Shown piece after piece: positions 37,757 to 48,700 of a stretch of 64,000 nucleotides of DNA. Source of the DNA: Pseudomonas frederiksbergensis. GTDB lineage: Bacteria > Pseudomonadota > Gammaproteobacteria > Pseudomonadales > Pseudomonadaceae. Position numbers and translations under genes: made by a program. Below the pieces are notes generated by a model. That model saw nothing but the letters and a program-made list of their open reading frames with translations, did no database searches and had not been told where the DNA came from. The stretch's first letter is position 1; each line of letters starts with the position of its first letter. The DNA lies in contig NZ_MOBM01000017.1 of NCBI RefSeq assembly GCF_003732275.1, positions 49,185-113,184 of the forward strand. Direction: 5' to 3'.

Positions 37757-38506
37757 ATGAAAGTGCTCGTTGCGGTAAAGCGCGCCATCGACCCGAATGT
37801 AAAAGTTCGGGTGAAAGCTGATGGTTCAGACGTTGAGCTCAATGGCGTAAAGATGGCCTTGAACCCTTTCTGCGAGATCGCAGTGGAAGAGGCGATTCGC
37901 CTTAAGGAGAAGGGCTTGGCTACAGAGGTGTTGGTGGTCTCCGTAGGCACCTCTGCTGCGCAGGAGCAATTGCGCACGGCGTTGGCACTCGGCGCGGATC
38001 GGGCAGTCCTGGTCGAAACAGGCGCGCTACTCGAGCCGCTCAATGTGGCCAAATACCTGAGCAAAGTGATCGATAACGAGAAGCCGCAACTGATCCTTTT
38101 TGGCAAACAGGCGATCGATCAGGAGAACAACCAGGTTGGGCAAATGGTTGCGCAGTTGATAGGCAGTGGTCAGGCCACCTACGCGTCAGCCATCAACTAT
38201 GTCGATGAGCAATGGGTCGTCGAACGCGAGGTCGATGGCGGTAGTCAGACTGTGGCTCTTTCAGCGCCAGCGGTTGTCACCTGCGATCTGCGCCTGAATG
38301 AACCACGTTATGCCTCGTTGCCGAACATCATGAAAGCCAAGAAAAAACCGCTTGAAGTCATTGCCGCTGACACCTTGGGCGCGAGCGTGAAGGCGCACGC
38401 TCGATTGTTAGGGGTGGCACCACCTCCGGTGCGCAAAGCAGGTATCAAAGTCGGTTCGGTATCTGAACTGGTGGAAAAACTGAGAAACGTTTCGGGGGTG
38501 ATTTGA
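37757..38506 (+). CDS. etfB: Electron transfer flavoprotein beta subunit
   Basis: This 249-residue EtfB has [19 protein letters not shown] at the N-terminus, the AMP-binding [25 protein letters not shown] and the recognition-loop region [31 protein letters not shown] precedes the ATG. It overlaps etfA as TGATG and is divergent from the StcD-like demethylase, so it is probably a pathway-dedicated ETF that carries electrons from the demethylase to the quinone pool. Confidence 0.9.
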   Translation: MKVLVAVKRAIDPNVKVRVKADGSDVELNGVKMALNPFCEIAVEEAIRLKEKGLATEVLVVSVGTSAAQEQLRTALALGADRAVLVETGALLEPLNVAKYLSKVIDNEKPQLILFGKQAIDQENNQVGQMVAQLIGSGQATYASAINYVDEQWVVEREVDGGSQTVALSAPAVVTCDLRLNEPRYASLPNIMKAKKKPLEVIAADTLGASVKAHARLLGVAPPPVRKAGIKVGSVSELVEKLRNVSGVI

Positions 38507-39441
38507 TGCGCACGTTGGTTATCGCCGAGCATTCGGCCGGTCAACTTACGGCCGGTACCTTGAGTGCCATTACCGCCGCCATGGAGCTGGGTGCTGAAGC
38601 GGATCTGCTAGTGATCGGCGGGCCAGAGGCGCCAGCCGTTGCGGAACAAGCTGCGCTTATCAAGGGACTGCAGCGGATACTGCTCGCTCAGGATGCGATG
38701 TTCGAAAAGACATTGGCTGAACATATCCAACCACTGATCACGTCACTGGTAGCTAACGGTTATACCCACGTACTCGCCGATGCGAGCAGCATGGGCCGTA
38801 ATGTGCTGCCGCGGGTAGCGGCCAGCCTGGATGTTGGCATGCTTTCGGATGTCACAAAGGTTGAGTCGGCAGACACTTTCCAACGACCTGTTTATGCCGG
38901 AAATGCGATCGCCACCGTACAGTCACTTGATCCGGTTAAGTTGCTCACCCTCCGTGCCTCGGCTTTTGCCCAAGCCTCCTCACATCAGAATCGCTGCGAT
39001 GTCGTGGCGGTTAATGGAGGGCAGAGCGCAAGCAATGTTCGCTTTGTAAGCGACCAGTTAACCGTTCGCGAAAGGCCAGACCTGTCGAGCGCTCGCGTCG
39101 TCGTTTCCGGCGGTCGGGGAATGCAGAGCAAAGAAAATTTTGCGTTGATCGAGCGTGTCGCAGACAAGCTCGGTGGTGCCGTAGGTGCATCGCGCGCCGC
39201 AGTGGATTCCGGTTTTGCCCCCAACGATCTGCAGGTCGGGCAGACGGGCAAGATCGTAGCGCCGGATCTGTATATCGCCGCCGGCATCAGCGGCGCCATT
39301 CAACACCTGGCGGGTATGAGTGGCTCAAAGGTCATCGTCGCGATCAACCAGGACGCTGAGGCGCCGATCGCACAAGTTGCAGATTACATGCTGGTTGCGG
39401 ACTTGTTTGAGGCATTGCCGGCGCTCGAAAAAGCATTGTGA
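38506..39441 (+). CDS. etfA: Electron transfer flavoprotein alpha subunit
   Basis: This 311-residue EtfA starts at ATG 38506, overlapping the etfB stop. The C-terminal FAD domain is clear: [51 protein letters not shown], split over the usual motifs, then [34 protein letters not shown]. It forms the FAD-binding partner of EtfB. The binding-protein gene begins about 58 bp downstream on the same strand. Confidence 0.9.
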   Translation: MRTLVIAEHSAGQLTAGTLSAITAAMELGAEADLLVIGGPEAPAVAEQAALIKGLQRILLAQDAMFEKTLAEHIQPLITSLVANGYTHVLADASSMGRNVLPRVAASLDVGMLSDVTKVESADTFQRPVYAGNAIATVQSLDPVKLLTLRASAFAQASSHQNRCDVVAVNGGQSASNVRFVSDQLTVRERPDLSSARVVVSGGRGMQSKENFALIERVADKLGGAVGASRAAVDSGFAPNDLQVGQTGKIVAPDLYIAAGISGAIQHLAGMSGSKVIVAINQDAEAPIAQVADYMLVADLFEALPALEKAL

Positions 39442-39498
39442 GTGAGCTGATCATTCCATTACAGAACGATGTGAGAAATACAGTACGCGGAGATGCAC

Positions 39499-40398
39499 AT
39501 GATTACGTTATCCAGTAAAACTTGTATCGGCTGGCTTGCAGGCTTGGTTATGGCATCCTGCAGCCTGATTGCCCAAGCCGAGGAACCCGCGCCTATCCGT
39601 ATCGGTTGGGTGAATTGGTCGGATACGGAAATCGCTGTAAAGCTGGCAGACACGGCACTGCGAGACCACCTGAAGCAACCGGTTAAATTGGTGCTGGCCG
39701 ATATCGGTATTCAGTTCCAGGCGCTGGCTAACGGTAATATCGACCTGATTCCGATGGTTTGGCTGCCGAGCACTCACAAGTCCTTTTATGACAAATACCG
39801 CGACAAGCTCGAAGACTTGGGTGTGCTGTATGAAGGTCGGATTGGCATGGCGGTGCCTACTTCCATTCCTGCCAGTGAAGTCGCCAGTGTCGAAGACCTT
39901 AACAAACCAGAGGTAAGGGAAAAGCTCGGCGGCAAGATCCTGACTTCCGAAGTGGGTAATGGTCAGTACAAACTTACGGAAAAGGCCATCAAAGAATATC
40001 GTCTCGATGGCTATAAGATGGTCGCTTCTTCAGAATCCGGAATGTTGAGCGAGTTGGACCGTAATCTGAAGCGTGACAAGTGGTCTTTGATTAACGCATG
40101 GAGCCCGCATTGGATGTTCTCCAAGTGGTCACTGCGTTATCTGGATGATCCGAAGCAAATTTTCGGTGGCGCTGAGCAAATCCACGCGGTTGCACGCAAA
40201 GGCTTTAGCGCGGAGCACCCCGATGTTGCTCGATTCTTCGCCAACTTCAAAATTCCTAAAGCTGACCTTGAAAAATTGATGGCTACTGCGCGTGATAGCT
40301 CGGCAGACCAGGCAGTTGCAGAATACTACGCAGCCAACAAGCCCCGCTTTGCAGCCATGTTTTACGGCACAACCGCTGCAGCAACGGCGGGCCAGTAA
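39499..40398 (+). CDS. Orphan betaine-type ABC substrate-binding protein
   Basis: This OpuAC-family periplasmic protein has 299 residues from ATG 39499 (GGAG upstream) and a signal peptide ending near LIAQAEE. Motifs are IRIGWVNWSDTEIAVKLADTAL, LTSEVGNGQYKLTEKAI and NAWSPHWMFSKWSLRYLDDP with the tryptophans of the ligand cage. No permease or ATPase follows. In Pseudomonas, orphan binding proteins such as CaiX and BetX dock onto a shared betaine transporter core, and this one may do the same. Confidence 0.85.
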   Translation: MITLSSKTCIGWLAGLVMASCSLIAQAEEPAPIRIGWVNWSDTEIAVKLADTALRDHLKQPVKLVLADIGIQFQALANGNIDLIPMVWLPSTHKSFYDKYRDKLEDLGVLYEGRIGMAVPTSIPASEVASVEDLNKPEVREKLGGKILTSEVGNGQYKLTEKAIKEYRLDGYKMVASSESGMLSELDRNLKRDKWSLINAWSPHWMFSKWSLRYLDDPKQIFGGAEQIHAVARKGFSAEHPDVARFFANFKIPKADLEKLMATARDSSADQAVAEYYAANKPRFAAMFYGTTAAATAGQ

Positions 40399-40698
40399 CG
40401 ACTGCCGCTTTCCTGTAACTATTTTGCAGTTTTGGTGTCCTTGACAGTGAGTGAAGGGGCCGGCTGTATCGAATGGGTGAAATATGTCGGTGACAACGCT
40501 AGGTATAAAGTTGGATGGGAGAACTCGTGCCAGGCTTAAGGCAGTCTCAGCAAAGTTGGATCGCACATCCCAACAACATCACCTTGCGGCTTTATAGCGT
40601 CTTTTGAATCGAAAGAGTATGGCTCAGTGAGGTTAAAGAGGGCTTCGCCGTCTTTCTGAATCCGCTGCCTAAATGTAATTTTTAAAAGGAGAGTCTAC
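40399..40698. other. Intergenic region before the 2OG oxygenase gene
   Basis: Three hundred bases with no gene I can support. It likely holds the promoter of the oxygenase gene; the AAGGAGAG ribosome-binding site lies at its right end. Confidence 0.4.
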
Positions 40699-41688
40699 GT
40701 GACAGCGTTATCTGATATTCGTTTGGCTAGCAAGCAAACAGCTTTTACTGAAATTCCAATCATAGATGTGTCGCCACTTATCAACGGTAATAATCCACTG
40801 CAGGTGGCAAGCCAAATAGGTGATGCCTGTGAAAAGGTGGGTTTTTTTTATATTAAAAATCATGGTGTTGAGCAGCAGTTGATAGATGACATGTACGCGC
40901 TGAGCAAGGATTTTTTCAAGCTTCCATATGAGGAGAAAAACGAACTTAATGTCGTAAACTCCGGGCTGACGCTACGCGGCTATATACCGATGTATGCGGA
41001 AAACGTAGACCCTGCTAACACCCGCGACTTTAAAGAGTGCTTTGATTACGGAGCTCATTACGATGAGGCTTCTCCATTTTTTGGCCCTAATCAAATGCCT
41101 TCCGCACTGCCACAATTCGAGAGGGTTGCCGACGCTTATCATTGCGCTGTATTGGCGCTCGCGAGAATGCTCATCGGCGGGATTGCGCTGAGTTTAGGTT
41201 TGCCACAAGATTACTTTGAAAATCTTCAGCGTAAGCCCATCACTATTCAGCGAATTTTGCGTTACCCGCCCCAGATTGGTAGGGTTTCCCAAGAGGAGAT
41301 TGGTATTGGGGCTCACACGGACTACGGTTTCTTGACTGTCCTGTCCCAAGATGCAGTTGGCGGTTTGCAAGTTATGAATCGTGCAGGGGAGTGGGTTACC
41401 GCACCACCGGTTGAAGGCACGTTTATCGTCAATATTGGTGATTTAGTTCAAACCCTAACCAATGATCGCTACACATCGACAATGCATCGCGTCATAAATA
41501 CTAGCGGCCTGGAACGTTATTCCATACCGTTCTTTATTGATTTGGATTTCGATGCAGTTGTTGAGCCTGTGTCAACCTGCGTGAGTGAGACTTTGCCTGC
41601 GAAGTATGAAGCGTACACGTGTGGCAAACACAAATTTAAGCGATTTGTTGATAGCTATGCGCACCTGAAAGAAATCTCGAAGGCATGA
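40699..41688 (+). CDS. 2-oxoglutarate/Fe(II)-dependent oxygenase (isopenicillin N synthase-like)
   Basis: This 329-residue protein starts at GTG with AAGGAGAG upstream. The N-terminal DIOX_N-type stretch IPIIDVSPLINGNN...GFFYIKNHGV and the core HTDYGFLTVL, MHRVINTS and RYSIPFF provide the HxD...H iron triad and the 2-oxoglutarate-binding R-x-S. The gene is richer in AT than its neighbours. It may hydroxylate or demethylate a pathway intermediate; the substrate is not determinable. A strong terminator follows. Confidence 0.85.
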   Translation: MTALSDIRLASKQTAFTEIPIIDVSPLINGNNPLQVASQIGDACEKVGFFYIKNHGVEQQLIDDMYALSKDFFKLPYEEKNELNVVNSGLTLRGYIPMYAENVDPANTRDFKECFDYGAHYDEASPFFGPNQMPSALPQFERVADAYHCAVLALARMLIGGIALSLGLPQDYFENLQRKPITIQRILRYPPQIGRVSQEEIGIGAHTDYGFLTVLSQDAVGGLQVMNRAGEWVTAPPVEGTFIVNIGDLVQTLTNDRYTSTMHRVINTSGLERYSIPFFIDLDFDAVVEPVSTCVSETLPAKYEAYTCGKHKFKRFVDSYAHLKEISKA

Positions 41689-41758
41689 TCGTTCTTCTGG
41701 CTACGCAGATGCTAATTGGAGGTCAAAGTCGCCAGCCTGCGAACGAATGCTCCACCGG

Positions 41759-41797
41759 AACCACAAGAAACGCCTTGGCGTGTCTTGTGGTTTTTTT
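41759..41797 (+). terminator. Strong rho-independent terminator after the 2OG oxygenase gene
   Basis: The stem AACCACAAGA (41759-41768) with TCTTGTGGTT (41783-41792) has extra inner pairing (GCC/GGC) and ends in a run of seven T residues. Confidence 0.85.
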
Positions 41798-41869
41798 CAA
41801 GCGATATTTACCGATGTAACGGGCTCCCGCGAGATTGCGCGTGCAGCCAGGAAGGCAAGAACAGCTGCG

Positions 41870-42118
41870 AATCGCCTCAGCTACTTTTTCCCTTGGCACC
41901 GCTCCGTTATCGGCCAGCGCTTTCAAGGCCGCCAACACAATGAAGTGGCGATCCACTTCGAAAAACCGCGCAGCGATTCTCGGGTATCCGACTGGCCGAA
42001 ACCGTCGGTGCCTAATGCCACGAAGCGTCGCTTGGGCACGAACGGGCGGATCTGGTCGGCGAATATCTTCATGTAATCAATCGCTACCACCACCGAGCCC
42101 TGTTCATTGATTTCGGTT
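41870..42118 (-). pseudogene. aceE: C-terminal remnant of pyruvate dehydrogenase E1 (aceE)
   Basis: The minus strand encodes VVVAIDYMKIFADQIRPFVP and ALGTDGFGQSDTRESLR. A one-base frameshift near 41980 leads into FFEVDRHFIVLAALKALADN and VPREKVAEAIR. Together these are the extreme C-terminus of the AceE homodimeric E1 component. No start, thiamine-diphosphate domain or remaining body is present, so it is decayed debris. Its presence suggests that recombination with another locus built this junction. Confidence 0.7.
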
Positions 42119-42289
42119 TGACGTCACCTTTCCAACGAAGCGGGCACGTTGAGACTATGCTCATCGCTACTGCAAGCAATGTATTGGATTCAATTGTCGG
42201 CCGCCAAGGAAAGGAGTCTGTATGTGTTTAGTTCTTCATGCCCGGTTCTATTATTGGAATGGCCCCTCCCGGGATCCGGTCAGTGCTAC

Positions 42290-42553
42290 AACCCTGCGCG
42301 CCTCATCTGTTTCGCCCGCGATATTGGCATTGGCATGACCGTCGAAGGCGTGGAAACCCAAGAGCAACAAACCTCACTGATCTCCGCCGGCTTGCCGATG
42401 AATGCTCAGGGCTACTGTTTCAAAGCGGTTAGCGGCCAGCACGTGGCACAACTCTTGATGGTGATGGCCGGCAGCATCGTGCCGCCTCCCCCCACTGACG
42501 CCGCAACTCTAGCGATCGAAGACTCGCGCCGTCCGGTGAAGGTCGCGAGATGA
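42290..42553 (+). pseudogene. C-terminal remnant of an EAL-domain protein
   Basis: The frame ending at 42553 reads ARDIGIGMTVEGVETQEQQT, then GLPMNAQGYCFKAVSG. This is the last third of an EAL phosphodiesterase domain, with the EGVET motif. The upstream part of the same open frame is unrelated. The stop overlaps the ATG of the next gene as ATGA, so it was once the end of a gene coupled to the REC-GGDEF-EAL gene. Confidence 0.6.
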
Positions 42554-44424
42554 CCCCATCGTCAGTTGTGACTAACCGGCGCATCCTGATTATTGACGAC
42601 ACGCCTTCGATCCATGAGGACTTTTTCAGGATCCTCAGCCCCGACTCCGCGAGTGTGTTGTCTCTGGCCTGTTCCGAAGAGGCGTTGTTTGGCACCGCGC
42701 AGCCCGCGCGGCCGACCTTCAGCCTCGACTCGGCATACCAGGGCCAGGAGGCCCTGAAGCTGGTCGAACGGGCCTTGGCCGAAGGCCAGCCTTACGCCAT
42801 GGCATTCACAGACATGCGTATGCCGCCCGGCTGGGACGGTCTGCAAACCATTGAGCAGCTGTGGAGAGTTGACCCGCACCTGCAGATCGCACTGTGCACC
42901 GCTTATTCCGACTACTCTTGGGAGACCATGGCGAAGCGTCTGGAACTCGATGATCAGTTGTTTATCCTGAAAAAGCCCTTCACTGCTCTAGAAATCCTCC
43001 AGATGGCCAATGCTTTGACTTGGAAATGGCAAATGGCTCGGAACGCGATGGCCAAAACGCTCAGCATTGAGCTCGGCAATGAGGCGCGCGCGCAGGAGTT
43101 ACTGAGAATTTCCCACCTGCTCCAGTACGATTTACTGACCGAACTGCCCAATAGCACCGTACTCGGAGACCGTTTGACCCAGTCGATTTTGCTTTCCAAG
43201 CGCCACAACAAACAACTGGCGGTGATGTTTCTTGGACTCGATCGTTTCAAACGCATCAACAATGCCCTTGGCTACCCGATCGGCGATGAAATGCTCAAGT
43301 TGGTCGCTCAGTGCCTGGTCAATACCGTGCGGCAGTCGGATTCAGTGTTTCGCTATGGCTCCGATGAGTTCGTTCTTATCCTGGCGGATATTCTTCATCC
43401 CATGCAAACCAAAGGCATTGCGGAGAAAGTCTTGACCGCGTTGAGTGTTCCGCATCATATCGCCGGTCATGATCTGAGCGTGACCGCAAGTCTGGGCATC
43501 AGCATCTATCCCGACGATGGTGAAGAGGCCCTGGCGCTGCTAAAGAAGGCGGAAACCGCCATGCGCAGCGCCAAGGAGCGCGGCCCGAACGATTTCAGCT
43601 TTTTTATCGACGACATGAACCAGCGCGCCCGAGAACAACAATACATCGAGTCGGGTATTCGTCTGGCCCTGGAGCGCAAAGAGTTCGCGCTGCACTACCA
43701 ACCGAAGCTGGACCTCGAAAGCGGCAAGATAGTCGGTGCCGAAGCCCTGATCCGCTGGCTCCATCCGCTGCGAGGCTGGGTCTTCCCCGCCGATTTCATT
43801 CCAGTCGCCGAGGACAGCGGCTTGATCGTTCCGCTGAGCAAGTGGGTGCTGCGCGAAGCCTGCCAGCAAGCCCGTACCTGGCAGGTGAGCGGCCTGCCGC
43901 CGATCTGTGTGTCGGTGAATATTTCGGTCATCGACTTTCGCCAGCGCGGCTTTCTCGAAGGTATTCAGCAGGTGCTGGAAGAGACTGGCCTGGAGCCCAG
44001 CCTACTTGAACTGGAAATCACCGAAAGCGTGCTCATGCAAAACATCGATTCGACCATCGCGATTCTGAAGACCATCAAGGAGATGGGGGTACGGTTGGCT
44101 ATCGATGACTTTGGTACCGGTTATTCAAGCCTGAGCTATCTGCGGCACTTACCCATTGATGTATTGAAAATAGACCAGTCGTTTGTTCGCAACCTGAACA
44201 CCGACAGCAATGATGCCGCCTTGGTCGACGCTATTATCAGCCTGGGTAAAAGTCTCAAATTGAACGTGATCGCCGAAGGCATAGAAACCAACGAACAGTT
44301 TGAGTTTTTGAAGGCTCACCAATGCGAGGAGGGCCAAGGCTACTATTTTAGCAAGGCAGTAGACGGCCCGGCGTTTGCCACACTACTGAAAATTAACAGA
44401 GTGAACGCTGCACCTGATGAGTAG
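42550..44424 (+). CDS. Response regulator with GGDEF and EAL domains (cyclic-di-GMP turnover)
   Basis: This 624-residue protein has three domains. The receiver (residues 1 to about 160: RRILIIDDTPSIHEDF, phospho-acceptor in AFTDMRMPPGWDG, KKPFTALE) has an insertion between its first strands. The GGDEF-like domain (about 195-350) has RYGSDEF in place of GGDEF. The EAL domain (about 360-610) carries GAEALIRW, ESVL, AIDDFGTGYSSLSYL and EGIE. The altered GGDEF motif suggests weak or no cyclase activity, so the protein is probably a phosphodiesterase. It is the likely output partner of the hybrid kinase downstream. Confidence 0.88.
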   Translation: MTPSSVVTNRRILIIDDTPSIHEDFFRILSPDSASVLSLACSEEALFGTAQPARPTFSLDSAYQGQEALKLVERALAEGQPYAMAFTDMRMPPGWDGLQTIEQLWRVDPHLQIALCTAYSDYSWETMAKRLELDDQLFILKKPFTALEILQMANALTWKWQMARNAMAKTLSIELGNEARAQELLRISHLLQYDLLTELPNSTVLGDRLTQSILLSKRHNKQLAVMFLGLDRFKRINNALGYPIGDEMLKLVAQCLVNTVRQSDSVFRYGSDEFVLILADILHPMQTKGIAEKVLTALSVPHHIAGHDLSVTASLGISIYPDDGEEALALLKKAETAMRSAKERGPNDFSFFIDDMNQRAREQQYIESGIRLALERKEFALHYQPKLDLESGKIVGAEALIRWLHPLRGWVFPADFIPVAEDSGLIVPLSKWVLREACQQARTWQVSGLPPICVSVNISVIDFRQRGFLEGIQQVLEETGLEPSLLELEITESVLMQNIDSTIAILKTIKEMGVRLAIDDFGTGYSSLSYLRHLPIDVLKIDQSFVRNLNTDSNDAALVDAIISLGKSLKLNVIAEGIETNEQFEFLKAHQCEEGQGYYFSKAVDGPAFATLLKINRVNAAPDE

Positions 44425-44480
44425 TTCGAAACGAATCTTCAACGTTCCAGACTAACGAACGCAAAGTGCCGCAGGAATCA

Positions 44481-44534
44481 CTGGGCGAGGGGGCTCATCT
44501 GATGAACGAACACGTCTTGACCTGAGCGATTTTC
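44481..44534 (+). repeat. Copy of a kinase-gene segment upstream of the binding-protein gene
   Basis: This 54-bp stretch is nearly identical to 48741-48795 inside the hybrid kinase, including CTGATGAACGAACACGTC and CCTGAGCGATTTTC. It has a stop where the kinase has an open frame. It is best explained as the remnant of a second kinase gene of the same type. Confidence 0.7.
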
Positions 44535-44594
44535 GCTGTCGGCAGGTGCAGGTGGAGTACTGGTGGTAAACCCCCAAGGACGATGGAGAACAGC

Positions 44595-45695
44595 ATGAAC
44601 ACTAAACCGATCCACAAAATCTTGTGGCGCTTCGCCGGCTGCCTGACCGGGCTGGCGATGGTTGCCGCCAATCCAGCCCAAGCTGCCGACGGCGGTATCG
44701 CCGGCGGCCCTACCGCAAGCAATAGCATCGCCTTCAGCAACTCCTACGCAGGCAGCGATTTCCGCAAGGTGATGGTGCGGAACTGGCAGGAGATTGCGAT
44801 CCAAGCGCAAAAGGATGGCTTGATCCGGGAGGCTCCGGTGGTCAGCGCCAATAACTCGGCGTCGGAACAAGCGGCCCAAATCCAGGACATGATCGTCAAG
44901 GGAGTCAACGCCATCGTCATCCTGGCCGCGTCCGACACGGCCCTCAACGGGGTGATCCGGGATGCCTGCAACGCCGGCATCGTGGTGGTCGTCATGGCCA
45001 GCCTGGTCACCGAACGCTGCGTCTATACTGTGGATTACAACTGGTCCGCCATGGGCCGCGTGGAAATGGACTATGTCGCCGAGCGCCTCAAGGGGAAAGG
45101 AACGCTGCTAGAGATCCGCGGCATTGCCGGCGATGCCACCGATCAAAACATCAGCGACGGCATTCGCAAGGCCGCCGGCGACTATCCGGGCCTGAGGTTC
45201 GCCAAGACCGTGTACGGGAACTGGACGGCTTCCGTCGCACGCAAGGAGGTGGCGCTGGCGCTGCCGTCGCTGCCCCGCATTGATGCCGTCGCTACTCAGG
45301 GGGGCGACGGTTATGGCGCGGCCATGGCGTTCAAGGCGGCGGGCCGCCCCTTGCCGATCATCGTGATGGGGAACCGTCAGGACGAACTCGCCCTGTGGAA
45401 ACAGGAACGCGATGCCAATGGCTACGAGACCGTCTCTGTCTCCGCCTCCCCGAGCGTCTCCCAGGTGGGTTTCTGGGTGGCCCAGCAGATTCTGGCGGGC
45501 AAGCAGGTGCCGAAGTTCGTCGAGGTGCCGCTGGTACGCATCGATGCGAAAGACCTGGACGCCTGGCTCGCCACTATGCCGGTGGGCGGCGCCGCCAATC
45601 CTTTCTACAGCCAGGCTTCCGTTGCGGCGATGATCGACGCGGCCATCAACAATACGGCACCGCCAGCGTCTTTGCCGGAGGTTACGAAGCAGTAG
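44595..45695 (+). CDS. Periplasmic sugar/amine-binding protein (Peripla_BP_4 type), sensor partner
   Basis: This 366-residue protein starts at ATG 44595 (GGAGAACAGC upstream), with a signal peptide ending at NPAQAADGG. The fold is that of ribose-type periplasmic binding proteins (IAFSNSYAGSDFRKVMVRNWQEIA, IVKGVNAIVILAASDTALNGVIRDACNAGI, QGGDGYGAAMAF). No ABC permease or ATPase is nearby. Instead a hybrid sensor kinase starts 24 bp downstream, as with TorT/TorS. It therefore probably presents a ligand to the kinase rather than serving transport. Confidence 0.8.
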   Translation: MNTKPIHKILWRFAGCLTGLAMVAANPAQAADGGIAGGPTASNSIAFSNSYAGSDFRKVMVRNWQEIAIQAQKDGLIREAPVVSANNSASEQAAQIQDMIVKGVNAIVILAASDTALNGVIRDACNAGIVVVVMASLVTERCVYTVDYNWSAMGRVEMDYVAERLKGKGTLLEIRGIAGDATDQNISDGIRKAAGDYPGLRFAKTVYGNWTASVARKEVALALPSLPRIDAVATQGGDGYGAAMAFKAAGRPLPIIVMGNRQDELALWKQERDANGYETVSVSASPSVSQVGFWVAQQILAGKQVPKFVEVPLVRIDAKDLDAWLATMPVGGAANPFYSQASVAAMIDAAINNTAPPASLPEVTKQ

Positions 45696-45719
45696 CGGCG
45701 GGCGGGGAGGCGAGGCGCC

Positions 45720-48700
45720 ATGTTGGCATTCAAACCAGCCAGGGACAGGCCCATTGCCGTCAGGATTGGCCTGGCGGTCGCCGCACTGGTGTTCCTGATG
45801 CTGGCGGTATCGCTAGTGAACCTCTACGGCTTGCGAGGCATGGTACGCGCGGTGGATTCCGCCAGCCATTCCGCGGAAATTCTGGCCTCGGTCAACGGGG
45901 CCACCGGGCGGGTGGAAAACTTCATCGCCACCCGCGACCAGGAAAGCCTGTTCCAGGCCGAAGGCATGGTGGCGACGGCTATCGCCGGCCTCACCGCCAT
46001 TCCGGTGGCAGAGGCTGAATCGCTCAAGGGTAGTCTGGAGAGGCTCGCCGCGGCGATCGCCGTCTTGCGGGCGGCGACCCTGACCATGGATGGCGAAACG
46101 GAGAACATGACAGCCCACTACGGCCGGATGCGAGAGGCGACGATCCTCGTCGAACAGGGCATCGCCGATGGGCTGAAGGGGCTTGATTCCCGCACCGCTG
46201 ACCACGAGGCGCGGGTGAGCAACATCGAAAGCGCCCATCGCATCCTGGATATCCTGCGCAACGGCGAACGGATCGTCACCGCCAATGTGGCCAAGATGCT
46301 GGTGACCGGTGATGGGGCTGCCGCCACCGCGGCGCGGAACGCCTGCGCGGCACTCCCTCCCGTGGTCGAGCAATTGCGCGAGGTGATGGGGGCGCCGCAG
46401 GAGGGAGAGACCCTGGACCAGTTGGCGACGGCGGTCGCTGCAGCCAGCCTGGCGGTCGAGCACCTTGGCGAGGCGCCCAAGCTCCGCGGAGGCGAGGCTT
46501 TGCGGCATCTCGCCGCCGTCGAGGATGTGGCCGAGCGCCTCGAGGCAATGCTGGGTGAAGTGGACGAGCACGTTGCCCATGACGCAAACGACATTCAGGC
46601 AGCAACCGGTTTGCTGCACAATGCAGCCGCGTTGTCCAAGCGTTTCGCCGAGCGCGTTGCCACCCTGGAGGCGCAGACCTTGTCGTTTCGCCTGTCACCG
46701 TCGGCCGAGGTCGCCGGCTCTGTCGGCGACATCCTGGACGAGCTCTCCCGTCTCTCGCGCGTTCTCCCCTCGTCCGTGGGGCAGCAAGCCAAGGCTACGC
46801 CCCTCACTGTCAACGATCAGATTGCCGGCTACCGGGCGGCATTCGCCAGGTTCCATCAGGCGAGCAGCTCTTTGAGCGGCGCGCGCGACCAAGTTCGCAA
46901 CGAGGCACGGAACGCCGGCCTGTTGGTTGCGCGCTTCGCTGGCGAAGCGCGCTCCGACGCCTTGGTCCACAATGATCGCGGCATGCTTGCGACGGTGGTC
47001 GCGGGTACCGTCGCCATCCTGCTAGCCGGCGCCATCGCCTGGAGCACGTCGCGGTTTGTCGCGCAGCCCATCGTGGCCCTGGCCTCGGTCATGCGCCGGC
47101 TTGCGGCCGGCGACCTGAACGCCGAGATCGCCAGCGCCGGACGTGGCGACGAGATTGGGATCATGACCCGCGCCGTCCGGGTGTTCCAGGAGAATGCCCT
47201 GCGCATTCGGGTGCTGGAGGCCGAGGCCGAAGCCGAACGACAGCAAGTCCAGGCCTCTTTGGAGAGAATGGTCGCCGAACGGACCGACACGCTGCACCAG
47301 CAGACCGAGGTGCTGGAGGCGCAGGCCGTCGAACTCATTCAGGCGCGCAACCAGGCCGAGACGGCTAACCAGGCAAAGAGCGATTTCGTTGCCACGGTCA
47401 GCCACGAACTGCGCACTCCTCTGACCCTCATTCTCGCCCCCCTGGAGCAGCTCTCGGCGGCGACCACCCCGCCGGCGGACTGGCGTGTGCAAATCGACCG
47501 CGCCCAACGCAACGCGCTGCGCTTGATGAACCGGGTGAACGAAATCCTCGATTTCTCCAAGGCCGAAGCGGGCAAGTTTGAGTTGTGGCCGGCGCCAATT
47601 GACTTGAACAAGACGGTTGGTGTGCTGGCCGAGGATGCCGCCATGGTGGCCAAGGGCAAAGGCTGCACCTTAACCTGCAGCATCGATCCCGCGCTCGGCA
47701 CGGTGTTTCTGGACCCCCGACACTTCGAGAAGATTCTTCTCAACCTGGTGAGCAATGCCATCAAGTTCACGCCCGCTGGCGGCACCGTGCACCTGGCAGT
47801 AACTCCGCTTGACGGCGAGCGATTTGAACTCGCGGTGCAAGACTCGGGCATTGGCATTGCGCCTGACAAACTGCCGCTGCTGTTCCAGCGTTTTTCCCAG
47901 ATCGACAATTCCGCCACGCGTCACTACAGCGGCACAGGCATTGGTCTCGCCCTGGTCAAGGATCTGGCCGAACTGATGGGGGGCGAAGTCGGCGTCAACA
48001 GCGAGCCCGGACGGGGTTCGTGCTTCTTTGTTCGACTTCCGCTGGGGGCGGAGCAAAATACCGTGCTGATCGAAGCCAGCAATATGCACGAGCGATCGTC
48101 ACCGAGCACAACGAGCACAACCGAGCAACGCCACCTGCGTTTCGACGACGGCCGCCATGGCAGTAGCAACGACCGACCTTCGACGGAAGGCGCAGACGAC
48201 GAGCAGCACCCGGAACACGCCTCGCAATCCAGAGTGCTAGTGGTAGACGACAGCCCGGAAATGCTTGGCTACCTGCGCGAACTCTTGCACAACGACTACA
48301 TCGTCGCCACCGCAGCTGATGGAGAGCAGGCTTGGGCACTCCTGCAGCGTCGACCAATCGATGTCGTCGTCTCGGATGTGATGATGCCGGAGCTCGACGG
48401 CTTTGGCCTGACAGCCAGAATCAAAGCCAGCGCCGGTTTTGCCCATTTACCCGTGATCCTGTTGACCGCCCGCGGCGGCAGCGAGGCCTGCGTCTCCGGG
48501 CTGGAGAGTGGCGCCGATGACTATATCGCCAAACCCTTCTCGCCGCTGGAACTCAAGGCTCGCGTACGCGCGGCGCTACGCATGAGCCAGGTGCAAACCG
48601 AACTGCATGCAAAATCCCGTCAGGCGGGCATGGCCGAAATCGCCACTACTGTGCTGCACAACGTCGGCAACGTCCTCAACAGTGTGAACATATCGGCAGA

